DNA of 64,000 nt. Source: Streptomyces sp. SCSIO 30461. Its GTDB lineage: Bacteria; Actinomycetota; Actinomycetes; Streptomycetales; Streptomycetaceae. Where the stretch lies: positions 5,200,001-5,264,000 of the forward strand of contig NZ_CP146101.1 in the NCBI RefSeq assembly GCF_037023745.1. The letters are read 5' to 3'. This document shows, one piece after another, positions 34,856 through 43,719 of this stretch (the stretch's first letter is position 1; each line of letters begins with the position of its first letter). The notes beneath the pieces were generated by a model that worked only from the letters and a program-made list of their open reading frames with translations, was not told the DNA's origin and searched no databases. The translations under genes and the position numbers were made by a program.

Positions 34856-35269
34856 CCTGGACGTTCTCTTCCTCATCCCACACTGGGATACAGCGGCGTA
34901 CGGGATACTCCGCCGCGGTGCCCCGGTCGGGGCGGGGCGATCGGGCCGGGCCCAGAGCGATCAGACCTGTGACGCGGGGTTGTGGGTGTGTCCCGTGGCA
35001 CAGGGGTTGTGCGGCGAAGTGCTCGCGTCGAGATTAGTCGGCTTGGCCACGAACACCCGAACGAACCCGCGTTGAACTGACGCCGCTGAGTGAGCAGGCA
35101 TGGCGGTGCATCGATAGTCATGCGGGAGGGCAATCCGGACGTGGGACGGGCAACCGGGACACAAAGGCGCCTGTGGACGAGCTTGGGGCAGGACCCGCCC
35201 GCATGACCAGCCCCCCACGAGGTCACTTGGAGTGAGGAACCTCACGTTCTGTGGCGCTCACGGAGAACG
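34856..35269. other. Gene-free promoter region of the lipoprotein pair
   Basis: About 410 bases between the lipoprotein start and the HAD terminator hold no supportable gene. A 14-base palindrome, GTGAGG-AA-CCTCAC, at 35232-35245 could be an operator. I could not place a convincing -35/-10 pair. Confidence 0.4.
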
Positions 35270-35300
35270 ATCGCCCGGATGCCCTGGGTTTCCGGGCGAT
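35270..35300 (-). terminator. Terminator after the HAD gene
   Basis: ATCGCCCGG and CCGGGCGAT form a 9-bp perfect stem with a 13-base loop, 25 bases past the HAD stop on the minus strand. Confidence 0.8.
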
Positions 35301-35325
35301 GCGAGCGCGACACTCGGTGAGGGTG

Positions 35326-36027
35326 TCAGTTCACACGGGTGATCAGGGTGTGCAGGAAAGGGAGGTCGACCTCCTCCAGCGAGCCCACCACCACCCGGCC
35401 TTCGGCGGGGGCGATGGGCGCGACGGAGGGGACAGCGACCACACGGCAGCCCGCGGCCTCGGCAGCCGCGACACCGGTCGCCGTGTCCTCGATCACGGCG
35501 CAGCGGACGGGGTCGGCGCCCAGCCCCTGTGCGGCGAGCAGATACGGGTCGGGGTGCGGCTTGGTACGGGCGACCTCGTCGCCCGCGACGGTGAGCGCGA
35601 AGCGGTCGGGCCCCAGCGAGGCCAGCACCCGGTCGATGATGCGCCGGTGCGACGCGGACACCAGTGCGGTGGGCACGTTGTGGGCGGCGAGCTCGGTGAG
35701 CAGCCGCTCGGCGCCCGGCATCAGCGGCACACCGCGGGTGATGCGCTCCTCGAAGCGGTCGTTGAGCAGCACAGTGAGTTCCGCGAGAGTGACGTCCGCG
35801 CCGGTCGCCTCGATGAGATAACCCGCGCTGCGGGTCATCGGGCCCCCCACCACCACATCGCGCCAGGCCGCGTCCAGCTCATGGCCGAGGTCGGCGAAGA
35901 CCTCCACCTCGGCGTCCCACCAGAAGCCCTCCGTGTCGACCAGGGTGCCGTCCATGTCGAGGAAGACGGCTTGCAGGGCCGAGCCCGCACGCATGTGCGT
36001 CGAGGACGCGGGGACCGTACTGGTCAT
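35326..36027 (-). CDS. HAD-family hydrolase (beta-phosphoglucomutase-like)
   Basis: The 233-residue enzyme has the HAD motifs: FLDMDGTLVDTEG (nucleophile Asp24 and acid Asp26), TALVSASHRRIIDRVL (motif II), KPHPDPYLLAA (motif III Lys) and CAVIEDTATGVAAAEAAG (motif IV). A helical cap lies between the first two, as in phosphatases and phosphoglucomutases. It removes phosphate from a small sugar or nucleotide. I start at the ATG at 36027 behind GGAGG (7-base spacing). It follows metH on the same strand, separated by a hairpin. Confidence 0.9.
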   Translation of the reverse strand: MTSTVPASSTHMRAGSALQAVFLDMDGTLVDTEGFWWDAEVEVFADLGHELDAAWRDVVVGGPMTRSAGYLIEATGADVTLAELTVLLNDRFEERITRGVPLMPGAERLLTELAAHNVPTALVSASHRRIIDRVLASLGPDRFALTVAGDEVARTKPHPDPYLLAAQGLGADPVRCAVIEDTATGVAAAEAAGCRVVAVPSVAPIAPAEGRVVVGSLEEVDLPFLHTLITRVN

Positions 36028-36052
36028 CGGCACACCTCCGAGAGGGACGAGA

Positions 36053-36090
36053 AGGCCGGCCGTCTCCCGGTGAGGGAGGGCGACCGGCCT
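36053..36090 (-). terminator. Hairpin between metH and the HAD gene
   Basis: AGGCCGG and CCGGCCT form a 7-bp outer stem continued by imperfect inner pairing (CTCCC/GGGAG) in the 150-base gap after metH. It is a likely metH terminator. Confidence 0.65.
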
Positions 36091-36178
36091 GCACTGGACC
36101 GACCAGTGTACGTCGCGAGTGTCCGGAGTGCGCCGGCGAAACTCCAGAGGCGTCCGCCGCGCGTGCTCTCGGAGCCGC

Positions 36179-39100
36179 TCAGCGTGCGTTGAAGTACTTC
36201 GCCTCGGGGTGATGGATCACAATGGCGTCGGTGGACTGCTCGGGGTGGAGCTGGAACTCCTCGGAGAGCTGCACGCCGATACGCTCGGGCTGGAGCAGGT
36301 CGGCGATCTTCGCCCGGTCCTCGAGGTCGGGGCACGCCCCATAGCCGAGTGAGAAGCGTGCTCCCCGGTACTTGAGCGCGAACATGTCCTCGATGTCCGC
36401 CGGGTCCTCGCCGCCGAAGCCGAGTTCGGTACGGACCCTGGCGTGCCAGTACTCGGCGAGCGCCTCGGCGAGCTGGACGGAAAGGCCGTGCAGTTCGAGG
36501 TAGTCGCGGTAGGAGTCGGAGGCGAACAGCTCGGCGGTGGCCTCGCCGATCCTGGAGCCGACGGTGACGACCTGGAGGCCGACCACGTCGGTCTTGCCGG
36601 ACTCCTCGGGACGGAAGAAGTCGGCCAGGCACAGCCTTCGGCCGCGTCGCTGGCGCGGGAAGGTGAAGCGGGTGCGCTCGGCCCCGTCCTCACCCAGGAT
36701 GATCAGGTCGTCGCCCTTGGACACGCAGGGGAAGTAGCCGTAGACCACTGCCGCTTCCAGCATGTTCTGGGTGTGCAGCTGGTCCAGCCAGCCTCGCAGC
36801 CGGGGTCGGCCGTCGGTCTCCACCAGCTCCTCGTACGAGGGACCGTCGCCGCTGCGGGTCTGCTTCAGACCCCACTGGCCCTTGAACAACGCACCCTCGT
36901 CGAGCCAGGACGCGTACTCCTTGAGCTGGATGCCCTTGATCACCCGGGTGCCCCAGAACGGCGGCTCGGGGACGCGGTTGTCGGTCGCCACATCGGAGCG
37001 CACGGCCCCTTCGGAGCCTTCCGGGTCCTCGGCCACCGCGGACGCGGTGGCCCGCACCCGGCGCTGTCTGAGCTCGGGGAGGCTGGCTCCGGGTACACCG
37101 CGCTTGACCGCGACCAGGGCGTCCATCAGCCGCAGCCCCTCGAAGGCGTCGCGGGCGTAGCGGACCTCACCCTCGTAGATCTCGTGGAGGTCCTGCTCGA
37201 CATAGGCCCGGGTGAGGGCCGCGCCGCCCAGGATCACCGGGTAGTCGGCCGCCAGCTTGCGCTGGTTGAGCTCCTCCAGATTCTCCTTCATGATCACTGT
37301 CGACTTCACCAGGAGACCGGACATGCCGATGACATCGGCCTTGTGCTCCTCGGCCGCCTCCAGGATCGCCGAGACGGGCTGCTTGATGCCCAGGTTGACG
37401 ACGTTGTAGCCGTTGTTGGAGAGGATGATGTCCACGAGGTTCTTGCCGATGTCGTGCACGTCGCCGCGGACGGTGGCGAGCACGATGGTGCCCTTGCCCG
37501 CCTCGCCGTCGTCGGACTTCTCCATGTACGGCTCCAGATACGCCACCGCGGTCTTCATGACCTCGGCGGACTGGAGCACGAACGGGAGCTGCATCTGGCC
37601 GGAGCCGAACAGCTCGCCGACCACCTTCATGCCGTCGAGCAGGGTGTCGTTGACGATGTCGAGCGCCGGGCGGGTGGCGAGGGCCTCGTCCAGATCGGCC
37701 TCGAGGCCGTTGCGCTCGCCGTCGATGATGCGCCGCTTGAGCCTCTCGTCCAGCGGAAGCGCCGCCAGCTCCTCGGCCTTGCCCGCCTTGAGCGACTTGG
37801 CGGTTGCGCCCTCGAACAGCGCCATCAGCTTCTGCAGCGGGTCGTAGCCCTCGTCGCGCCTGTCGTAGATCAGGTCGAGGGCGGTACCGACCTGCTCCTC
37901 GTCGAAGCGCGCGATCGGCAGGATCTTGGACGCGTGCACGATGGCCGAGTCCAGGCCCGCCTTGACGCACTCGTCGAGGAAGACCGAGTTCAACAGGATG
38001 CGGGCGGCCGGATTGAGGCCGAAGGAGATGTTGGACAGGCCTAGTGTGGTCTGGACGTCCGGGTGGCGGCGCTTGAGCTCGCGGATCGCCTCGATGGTGG
38101 CGATGCCGTCCTTGCGGGACTCCTCCTGACCGGTGCAGATGGTGAAGGTCAGCGTGTCGATGAGGATGTCGGACTCGTGGATGCCCCAATTCCCGGTCAG
38201 GTCGGCGATCAGCCGTTCGGCGATCTCCACCTTCTTCTCCGGCGTGCGAGCCTGGCCCTCCTCGTCGATCGTCAGAGCGATCAGCGCGGCGCCGTGCTCC
38301 TGCGCGAGACGGGTGACCTTGGCGAAGCGCGACTCCGGCCCGTCGCCGTCCTCGTAGTTGACCGAGTTGATCACCGCCCGGCCGCCGAGCTTCTCCAGAC
38401 CGGCGCGGATGACCTCCACTTCGGTCGAGTCGAGCACGATGGGCAAGGTGGAGGCCGTGGCGAAGCGTCCCGCCAGCTCCTCCATGTCGGTCACACCGTC
38501 ACGACCCACGTAGTCGACGCAGAGGTCGAGCATATGGGCGCCCTCGCGGATCTGGTCGCGGGCCATCTCCACGCAGTCTTCCCAGCGGCCGTCGAGCATG
38601 GCTTCGCGGAACTTCTTCGAACCGTTCGCGTTGGTGCGCTCGCCGATGGCGAGGTAGGAGGTGTCCTGGCGGAACGGCACGGTCTGGTACAGCGAGGCGG
38701 CACCGGGCTCGGGGCGGGGCCGGCGCTGCCCGGGGGCGAGGCCCCGCACTCGCTCCACGACCTGGCGCAGATGCTCCGGGGTGGTACCGCAGCAGCCGCC
38801 GACCAGGGACAGCCCGTATTCGCTGACGAAGGTCTCCTGGGCGTCGGCGAGCTCGGACGCGGTCAGCGGATAGTGCGCTCCGTCCTTGCCCAGCACGGGC
38901 AGGCCGGCGTTCGGCATACAGGCCAGAGGCACTCGCGAGTGCCTGGCGAGATAGCGCAGGTGCTCGCTCATCTCCGCCGGCCCGGTGGCGCAGTTCAGCC
39001 CGATCATGTCGATGCCCAGGGGTTCGAGCGCCGTGAGCGCCGCCCCGATCTCGGAGCCGAGCAGCATCGTCCCGGTGGTCTCGACAGTGACCGAGCAGAT

Positions 39101-39727
39101 CAGCGGCAGGTAAAGGCCGGTGGTCTCCATCGCGCGGCGCGCGCCGATGATCGCGGCCTTGGTCTGGAGCAGGTCCTGGGTGGTCTCCACGAGCATCGCG
39201 TCGGCGCCACCGGCGATCATTCCCTCGGCGTTCTGCTGGTAGGCGTCGCGCAGGACGGGGTACGGGGCGTGGCCGAGGGTGGGCAGTTTGGTGCCGGGCC
39301 CGATGGAGCCGAGCACCCAGCGCTGCTGCCCGGTGGTGGCGGTGTACTCGTCGGCGACCTCGCGGGCGATACGGGCGCCGGCCTCCGACAGCTCGAACAC
39401 CCGCTCGGGGATGTCGTACTCACCCAGCGCTGCGTGGTTGGCGCCGAAGGTGTTGGTCTCGACGCAGTCGACCCCGACGTCGAAGTACGCGGAGTGCACC
39501 GAACGGACGATGTCCGGGCGGGTGACGTTCAGGATCTCGTTGCAGCCCTCGAGGTTCCGGAAGTCGTCCAGCGTGGGGTCCTGCGCCTGGAGCATGGTGC
39601 CCATCGCACCATCGGCCACCACCACACGAGTGGCGAGCGCTTCACGCAGGGCGTCGGCCCGGGCCCTGTGTTCGGCGGTGACGGCAGAGGCTGCGGAGTC
39701 GGCGGACGGGGTCGGCGACGAGGCCAT
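36179..39727 (-). CDS. metH: Cobalamin-dependent methionine synthase MetH
   Basis: The 1182-residue four-module enzyme makes methionine from homocysteine and methyl-tetrahydrofolate using B12. Visible are the homocysteine domain with zinc ligands in GGCCGTTPEH, the pterin domain (IGERTNANGSKKFREAML, LDLCVDYVGRDGV), and the B12 domain with GDVHDIGKNLVDIIL (the His that ligates cobalt). The C-terminal SAM reactivation domain has RFSLGYGACPDL. The ATG at 39727 is preceded by GGGAG. I see no B12 riboswitch in the leader. It is divergent from gylR. Confidence 0.97.
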   Translation of the reverse strand: MASSPTPSADSAASAVTAEHRARADALREALATRVVVADGAMGTMLQAQDPTLDDFRNLEGCNEILNVTRPDIVRSVHSAYFDVGVDCVETNTFGANHAALGEYDIPERVFELSEAGARIAREVADEYTATTGQQRWVLGSIGPGTKLPTLGHAPYPVLRDAYQQNAEGMIAGGADAMLVETTQDLLQTKAAIIGARRAMETTGLYLPLICSVTVETTGTMLLGSEIGAALTALEPLGIDMIGLNCATGPAEMSEHLRYLARHSRVPLACMPNAGLPVLGKDGAHYPLTASELADAQETFVSEYGLSLVGGCCGTTPEHLRQVVERVRGLAPGQRRPRPEPGAASLYQTVPFRQDTSYLAIGERTNANGSKKFREAMLDGRWEDCVEMARDQIREGAHMLDLCVDYVGRDGVTDMEELAGRFATASTLPIVLDSTEVEVIRAGLEKLGGRAVINSVNYEDGDGPESRFAKVTRLAQEHGAALIALTIDEEGQARTPEKKVEIAERLIADLTGNWGIHESDILIDTLTFTICTGQEESRKDGIATIEAIRELKRRHPDVQTTLGLSNISFGLNPAARILLNSVFLDECVKAGLDSAIVHASKILPIARFDEEQVGTALDLIYDRRDEGYDPLQKLMALFEGATAKSLKAGKAEELAALPLDERLKRRIIDGERNGLEADLDEALATRPALDIVNDTLLDGMKVVGELFGSGQMQLPFVLQSAEVMKTAVAYLEPYMEKSDDGEAGKGTIVLATVRGDVHDIGKNLVDIILSNNGYNVVNLGIKQPVSAILEAAEEHKADVIGMSGLLVKSTVIMKENLEELNQRKLAADYPVILGGAALTRAYVEQDLHEIYEGEVRYARDAFEGLRLMDALVAVKRGVPGASLPELRQRRVRATASAVAEDPEGSEGAVRSDVATDNRVPEPPFWGTRVIKGIQLKEYASWLDEGALFKGQWGLKQTRSGDGPSYEELVETDGRPRLRGWLDQLHTQNMLEAAVVYGYFPCVSKGDDLIILGEDGAERTRFTFPRQRRGRRLCLADFFRPEESGKTDVVGLQVVTVGSRIGEATAELFASDSYRDYLELHGLSVQLAEALAEYWHARVRTELGFGGEDPADIEDMFALKYRGARFSLGYGACPDLEDRAKIADLLQPERIGVQLSEEFQLHPEQSTDAIVIHHPEAKYFNAR

Positions 39728-39858
39728 GGATTGCTCCCTGGGATGCGACGGCTGTCGGCTTTGCGGCACCCCTGGGGCGCCGCACGCGGCCAGCCTAGCC
39801 GGGAGTACCGATCCGTGGAGCGCCGTCCCAGCCGGTGGACGGTGATCCCGCCCCGGCA

Positions 39859-39876
39859 ATCGGGTGATGACCCGAT
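39859..39876. promoter_or_regulatory. 7-bp inverted repeat upstream of metH
   Basis: ATCGGGT and ACCCGAT around GATG form a compact hairpin or operator in the metH-gylR divergent region, about 130 bases before metH. Confidence 0.4.
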
Positions 39877-39950
39877 GATGTCCGAAAGCGCGCGGTCTTG
39901 ACACACTGTCCTCGGGGTAACACCTATTCGGCATGGGCCGATAGTGTTCA

Positions 39951-39962
39951 GCATTGTCGAAC
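39951..39962. promoter_or_regulatory. Candidate GylR operator at gylR
   Basis: GCATTGTCGAAC lies 23 bases before the gylR start and recurs exactly upstream of glpF at 41209. With the flanking bases it forms GTTC-n9-GAAC, an IclR-like palindrome. Shared motifs at both GylR-controlled promoters make it the best candidate for the repressor site. Confidence 0.6.
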
Positions 39963-39984
39963 CTCGGGGAGAAAGGGCCGGGCG

Positions 39985-40749
39985 TTGGCGAAGAACATCC
40001 AGTCGCTTGAACGAGCGGCGGCCATGCTGCGACTGCTCGCAGGCGGCGAGCGCCGACTCGGGCTGTCCGACATCGCTTCGTCCCTCGGCCTCGCCAAGGG
40101 CACGGCGCATGGCATCCTGCGCACCCTCCAGGCAGAGGGCTTCGTGGAGCAGGACGACGCCTCGGGCCGCTATCAGCTCGGGGCGGAACTGCTCCGGCTC
40201 GGCAACAGCTATCTGGACGTGCACGAGCTCAGGGCCAGAGCCCTGGTGTGGACGGACGACCTGGCGCGTTCCAGCGGTGAGAGCGTCCACCTGGGGGTGC
40301 TGCACCAGCGCGGCGTACTGATCGTCCACCATGTGTTCCGACCGGACGACAGCCGACAGGTCCTCGAGGTCGGCGCCATGCAGCCGCTGCACTCCACGGC
40401 ACTGGGGAAGGTGCTCGTCGCGTACGACCCGGTGGCGCACAGCGAGGCGCTGGAGATCGACCGCAAACCCTTCACTCCCCGCACGATCACGGCTCTGCCG
40501 GACTTCGAGGAGCTGCTCGACCTGACCCGGGCGCGCGGCTGGGCGGCCGACGTCGAAGAGACCTGGGAAGGCGTCGCGGCGGTGGCCGCACCCATCCACG
40601 ACCGGCGCCGGATGCCGGTCGGCGCGGTGGCGATCACAGGTGCGGTGGAGCGGGTGTGCAACGGTGGCGAGCTGCGCTCCGAGCTGGTGGCGGCGGTCAG
40701 GGACTGCGCCCGCGCCGTGTCCCGCGATCTCGGCGCCGGCCGCTTCTGA
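39985..40749 (+). CDS. gylR: Glycerol operon repressor GylR (IclR family)
   Basis: The 254-residue protein is close to the described S. coelicolor GylR in length and start (MAKNIQSLERAAAMLRLL). The winged helix is at about residues 22-48 (LSDIASSLGLAKGTAHGILRTL), and the IclR sensor domain has VHLGVLHQRGVLIVHHVFRP and AMQPLHSTALGKVL. It represses its own gene and the gyl operon until a glycerol metabolite (glycerol 3-phosphate in the literature) binds. I start at the TTG at 39985 with AAAGGG upstream, as in the known gene. Confidence 0.96.
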   Translation: MAKNIQSLERAAAMLRLLAGGERRLGLSDIASSLGLAKGTAHGILRTLQAEGFVEQDDASGRYQLGAELLRLGNSYLDVHELRARALVWTDDLARSSGESVHLGVLHQRGVLIVHHVFRPDDSRQVLEVGAMQPLHSTALGKVLVAYDPVAHSEALEIDRKPFTPRTITALPDFEELLDLTRARGWAADVEETWEGVAAVAAPIHDRRRMPVGAVAITGAVERVCNGGELRSELVAAVRDCARAVSRDLGAGRF

Positions 40750-40933
40750 ACGCCGGAGGACAGGGCGGGAACGCCGGGCCGCGGCGCCCGCCAGCCTCCT
40801 GCGCGGGTCCGGCACGACTGCCGGATCGCGGTGGCCACGGGGCCACTCCGCGCCGCTGATCCAGGCCATGCTCCGGCGCGCCGTGCACCCCGACCCGCCT
40901 CGTACGCTCCAGCCCGGCTTCGTACGCCCCCAC

Positions 40934-40983
40934 GACGCGTCGCGGCGCCGCCCTGACCCGGGAGGGCGGCGCCGCGACGCGTC
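40934..40983 (+). terminator. Terminator after gylR
   Basis: A 21-bp perfect stem at 40934-40954 and 40963-40983 with an 8-base loop. It lies 185 bases past gylR and should strongly stop its transcript before the glp promoter. Confidence 0.9.
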
Positions 40984-41132
40984 CGTCCGCGTGACGGTCG
41001 GCACCGCCGCGGCAGCCGTGAAGCGGTCGGCGGCCCCCTTCGTACCCCGCGCCCCGGCCCCCCGCCCCCAAGCCCCGCACCGGTTCCCGCATCCCTCACA
41101 CCAGGCGCTTTTGATCGTTCAGGCGCATCATC

Positions 41133-41150
41133 GATAACGATCGGGTTATC
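41133..41150. promoter_or_regulatory. Inverted repeat upstream of the glp promoter
   Basis: GATAAC and GTTATC with a 6-base spacer lie about 90 bases before the predicted -10 box. It may be a second regulatory site for GylR or for catabolite control. Confidence 0.4.
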
Positions 41151-41208
41151 AGCCACACAACCCTTGACGTCGCATCGAGCACAGGGCAAAACTGCCGTTC
41201 ATCGGTCG

Positions 41209-41245
41209 GCATTGTCGAACACCTACCGGTATTACGCGCTAGAGT
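41209..41245 (+). promoter_or_regulatory. glpFKD promoter region with candidate GylR site
   Basis: GCATTGTCGAAC (41209-41220) repeats the motif at gylR. TAGAGT at 41240-41245 is a good -10 hexamer, about 100 bases before glpF. A repressor on the upstream motif would overlap the -35 position, fitting glycerol induction. Confidence 0.6.
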
Positions 41246-41347
41246 GTGGCAACGCCAAGGCCGGTACCGCTCTCATCACCTGGGAACGCGGACCGCGGAG
41301 GGACCCGCGGGTTCGCCTTGCCCTGGACGCAAGTTAAGGAGTCGCGG

Positions 41348-42136
41348 GTGTCCAGCTCCGACATCTTCATCGGCGAGGTCATCGGGACCGCCATGCTCAT
41401 CCTGCTCGGCGCCGGCGTCGTCGCCGCCGTCGTGCTCAAGCGCTCGAAGGCGCAGAACGCCGGTTGGCTGGCCATCACCTTCGGGTGGGGCTTCGCCGTC
41501 CTGACCGCTGTCTACATCTCCGCCCCCATGTCCGGTGCCCACCTCAACCCGGCGGTCACCCTGGGCATCGCCATCACCAGCGGCGACTGGAGCCACGTCT
41601 GGCTCTACTGGCTGGGACAGGTGATCGGCGCCATGATCGGCGCCTTCCTGGCCTGGCTCGCGTACTTCGGCCAGTTCAAGGCCCATCTCACGGACCCGGA
41701 GATCATCTCCGCTCCACCGCACGAGGAGGGTCTGGTCAGCGAGAAGGCCGCCCCGAAGGCCGGCCCCGTGCTCGGCATCTTCTCCACCGGCCCGGAGATC
41801 CGTATCGCCTGGCAGAACCTCGCAACCGAGATCATCGGCACGTTCGTACTGGTGCTCGCCGTACTCACCCAGGGCCTCAACGACAGCGGCAAGGGCCTCG
41901 GCCCGGTCGGCGGTCTGATGGTCGCCCTGGTGGTCGTCAGCATCGGCCTGTCACTCGGTGGACCGACGGGCTACGCGATCAACCCCGCGCGTGACCTCGG
42001 CCCCCGGATCGTCCACGCCCTGCTGCCGCTGCCGAACAAGGGTGGCTCCGACTGGGGGTACGCCTGGATCCCCGTCGTCGGTCCGCTGATCGGTGCTGCC
42101 ATCGCCGCGGGTATCTATGAGATCGCATTCGCGTGA
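41348..42136 (+). CDS. glpF: Glycerol uptake facilitator GlpF
   Basis: The 262-residue aquaporin-family channel has six membrane helices and both half-helix signatures: [12 protein letters not shown] and [14 protein letters not shown]. The Asp after the second NPAR marks it as a glycerol rather than a water channel. It lets glycerol diffuse in. The GTG start has AAGGAG before it. It is first in the glpF-glpK-glpD operon under GylR. The next gene starts 37 bases later. Confidence 0.96.
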   Translation: MSSSDIFIGEVIGTAMLILLGAGVVAAVVLKRSKAQNAGWLAITFGWGFAVLTAVYISAPMSGAHLNPAVTLGIAITSGDWSHVWLYWLGQVIGAMIGAFLAWLAYFGQFKAHLTDPEIISAPPHEEGLVSEKAAPKAGPVLGIFSTGPEIRIAWQNLATEIIGTFVLVLAVLTQGLNDSGKGLGPVGGLMVALVVVSIGLSLGGPTGYAINPARDLGPRIVHALLPLPNKGGSDWGYAWIPVVGPLIGAAIAAGIYEIAFA

Positions 42137-42173
42137 GCCGTACGTCCTTTCCTCAGATTTCCAGGAGTACACC

Positions 42174-43703
42174 GTGACCGACGCACACACCGCCGGCCCG
42201 TTCATCGCGGCCATCGATCAGGGCACCACCTCCTCCCGCTGCATCGTCTTCGACAAGGACGGCCGGATCGTCTCGGTCGACCAGAAGGAGCACGAGCAGA
42301 TCTTTCCGAAGCCGGGCTGGGTCGAGCACAACGCGACCGAGATCTGGACCAACGTCAAGGAGGTCGTGGCCGGCGCGATCGAGAAGGGCGGCATTTCCGC
42401 CGCCGACGTCAAGGCCATCGGCATCACGAACCAGCGCGAGACCACACTGCTCTGGGACAGGAACACCGGCGAGCCCGTGCACAACGCACTCGTCTGGCAG
42501 GACACCCGCACCGACGCGCTCTGCAAGGAGCTCGGCCGCAATGTCGGGCAGGATCGTTTCCGCCGTGAGACCGGCCTCCCGCTGGCGAGCTACTTCTCCG
42601 GCCCCAAGGTCCGCTGGCTGCTGGACAACGTCCCGGGCCTGCGCGAACGCGCCGAGCGCGGGGAGATCCTCTTCGGCACGATGGACTCCTGGGTCATCTG
42701 GAACCTCACAGGCGGTGTCGACGGCGGACACCACGTCACCGACGTCACCAACGCCTCGCGCACCATGCTGATGAACCTCCACACCATGGAGTGGGACGAG
42801 AAGATCGCCCAGTCCATGGAGGTGCCCATGGCAGTGCTGCCGGAGATCCGCTCGTCCGCCGAGGTCTACGGGCACGTCAAGGGCGGTGTCCTGGACGGCG
42901 TCCCGGTCGCGTCGGCGCTCGGCGACCAGCAGGCGGCGCTGTTCGGCCAGACCTGCTTCTCCGAAGGTGACGCGAAGTCCACGTACGGCACCGGGACCTT
43001 CCTGCTGATGAACACCGGCAGCAAGATCATCAACTCGTACTCGGGGCTGATCACCACCGTCGGCTACAAGATCGGCGACCAGGCCCCGGTCTACTCGCTC
43101 GAAGGCTCGATCGCCGTCACCGGCTCCCTCGTGCAGTGGATGCGCGACCAGATGGGCCTGATCAACTCCGCCGCGGAGATCGAGACCCTCGCGTCCTCGG
43201 TCGAGGACAACGGCGGCGCCTACTTCGTCCCCGCCTTCTCCGGCCTCTTCGCCCCGTACTGGCGCTCCGACGCCCGCGGTGTGATCGCCGGACTGACCCG
43301 CTACGTCACCAAGGCGCACATCGCGCGCGCCGTCCTCGAGGCCACCGCCTGGCAGACCCGCGAGATCACCGACGCCATGACCAAGGACTCAGGCGTCGAA
43401 CTCACCTCGCTCAAGGTCGACGGCGGAATGACCTCCAACAACCTGCTGATGCAGACGCTCGCCGACTTCCTCGACGCACCGGTGGTGCGCCCGATGGTCG
43501 CCGAGACCACCTGCCTCGGCGCGGCCTACGCCGCCGGACTGGCCGTCGGCTTCTGGCCCGACACCGACGCCCTGCGCGCCAACTGGCGACGGGCCGCCGA
43601 GTGGACCCCCCACATGGACCCTGCCAAGCGCGACAGGGAGTACAAGGACTGGCTCAAGGCCGTGCAGCGGACCATGGGCTGGATCGAGCACGACGAGAGC
43701 TGA
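42174..43703 (+). CDS. glpK: Glycerol kinase GlpK
   Basis: The 509-residue FGGY-family kinase has [17 protein letters not shown] (phosphate-binding loop). The glycerol-binding [16 protein letters not shown], the FGGY-type [12 protein letters not shown] near residue 415, and [14 protein letters not shown] are also visible. It traps glycerol as glycerol 3-phosphate, the presumed inducer of GylR. The GTG start has AGGAG upstream. It is in the middle of the gyl operon. Confidence 0.97.
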   Translation: MTDAHTAGPFIAAIDQGTTSSRCIVFDKDGRIVSVDQKEHEQIFPKPGWVEHNATEIWTNVKEVVAGAIEKGGISAADVKAIGITNQRETTLLWDRNTGEPVHNALVWQDTRTDALCKELGRNVGQDRFRRETGLPLASYFSGPKVRWLLDNVPGLRERAERGEILFGTMDSWVIWNLTGGVDGGHHVTDVTNASRTMLMNLHTMEWDEKIAQSMEVPMAVLPEIRSSAEVYGHVKGGVLDGVPVASALGDQQAALFGQTCFSEGDAKSTYGTGTFLLMNTGSKIINSYSGLITTVGYKIGDQAPVYSLEGSIAVTGSLVQWMRDQMGLINSAAEIETLASSVEDNGGAYFVPAFSGLFAPYWRSDARGVIAGLTRYVTKAHIARAVLEATAWQTREITDAMTKDSGVELTSLKVDGGMTSNNLLMQTLADFLDAPVVRPMVAETTCLGAAYAAGLAVGFWPDTDALRANWRRAAEWTPHMDPAKRDREYKDWLKAVQRTMGWIEHDES

Positions 43704-43719
43704 CGAGGAGCACCGAAAG

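Noticed and set aside
36179..39727. Frameshift or truncation in metH
   Set aside because: All four modules are present in one uninterrupted frame of normal length.
39728..39984. Cobalamin or SAH riboswitch before metH
   Set aside because: I could not find a B12-box or an SAH-type core in the metH leader; only a small hairpin is visible.
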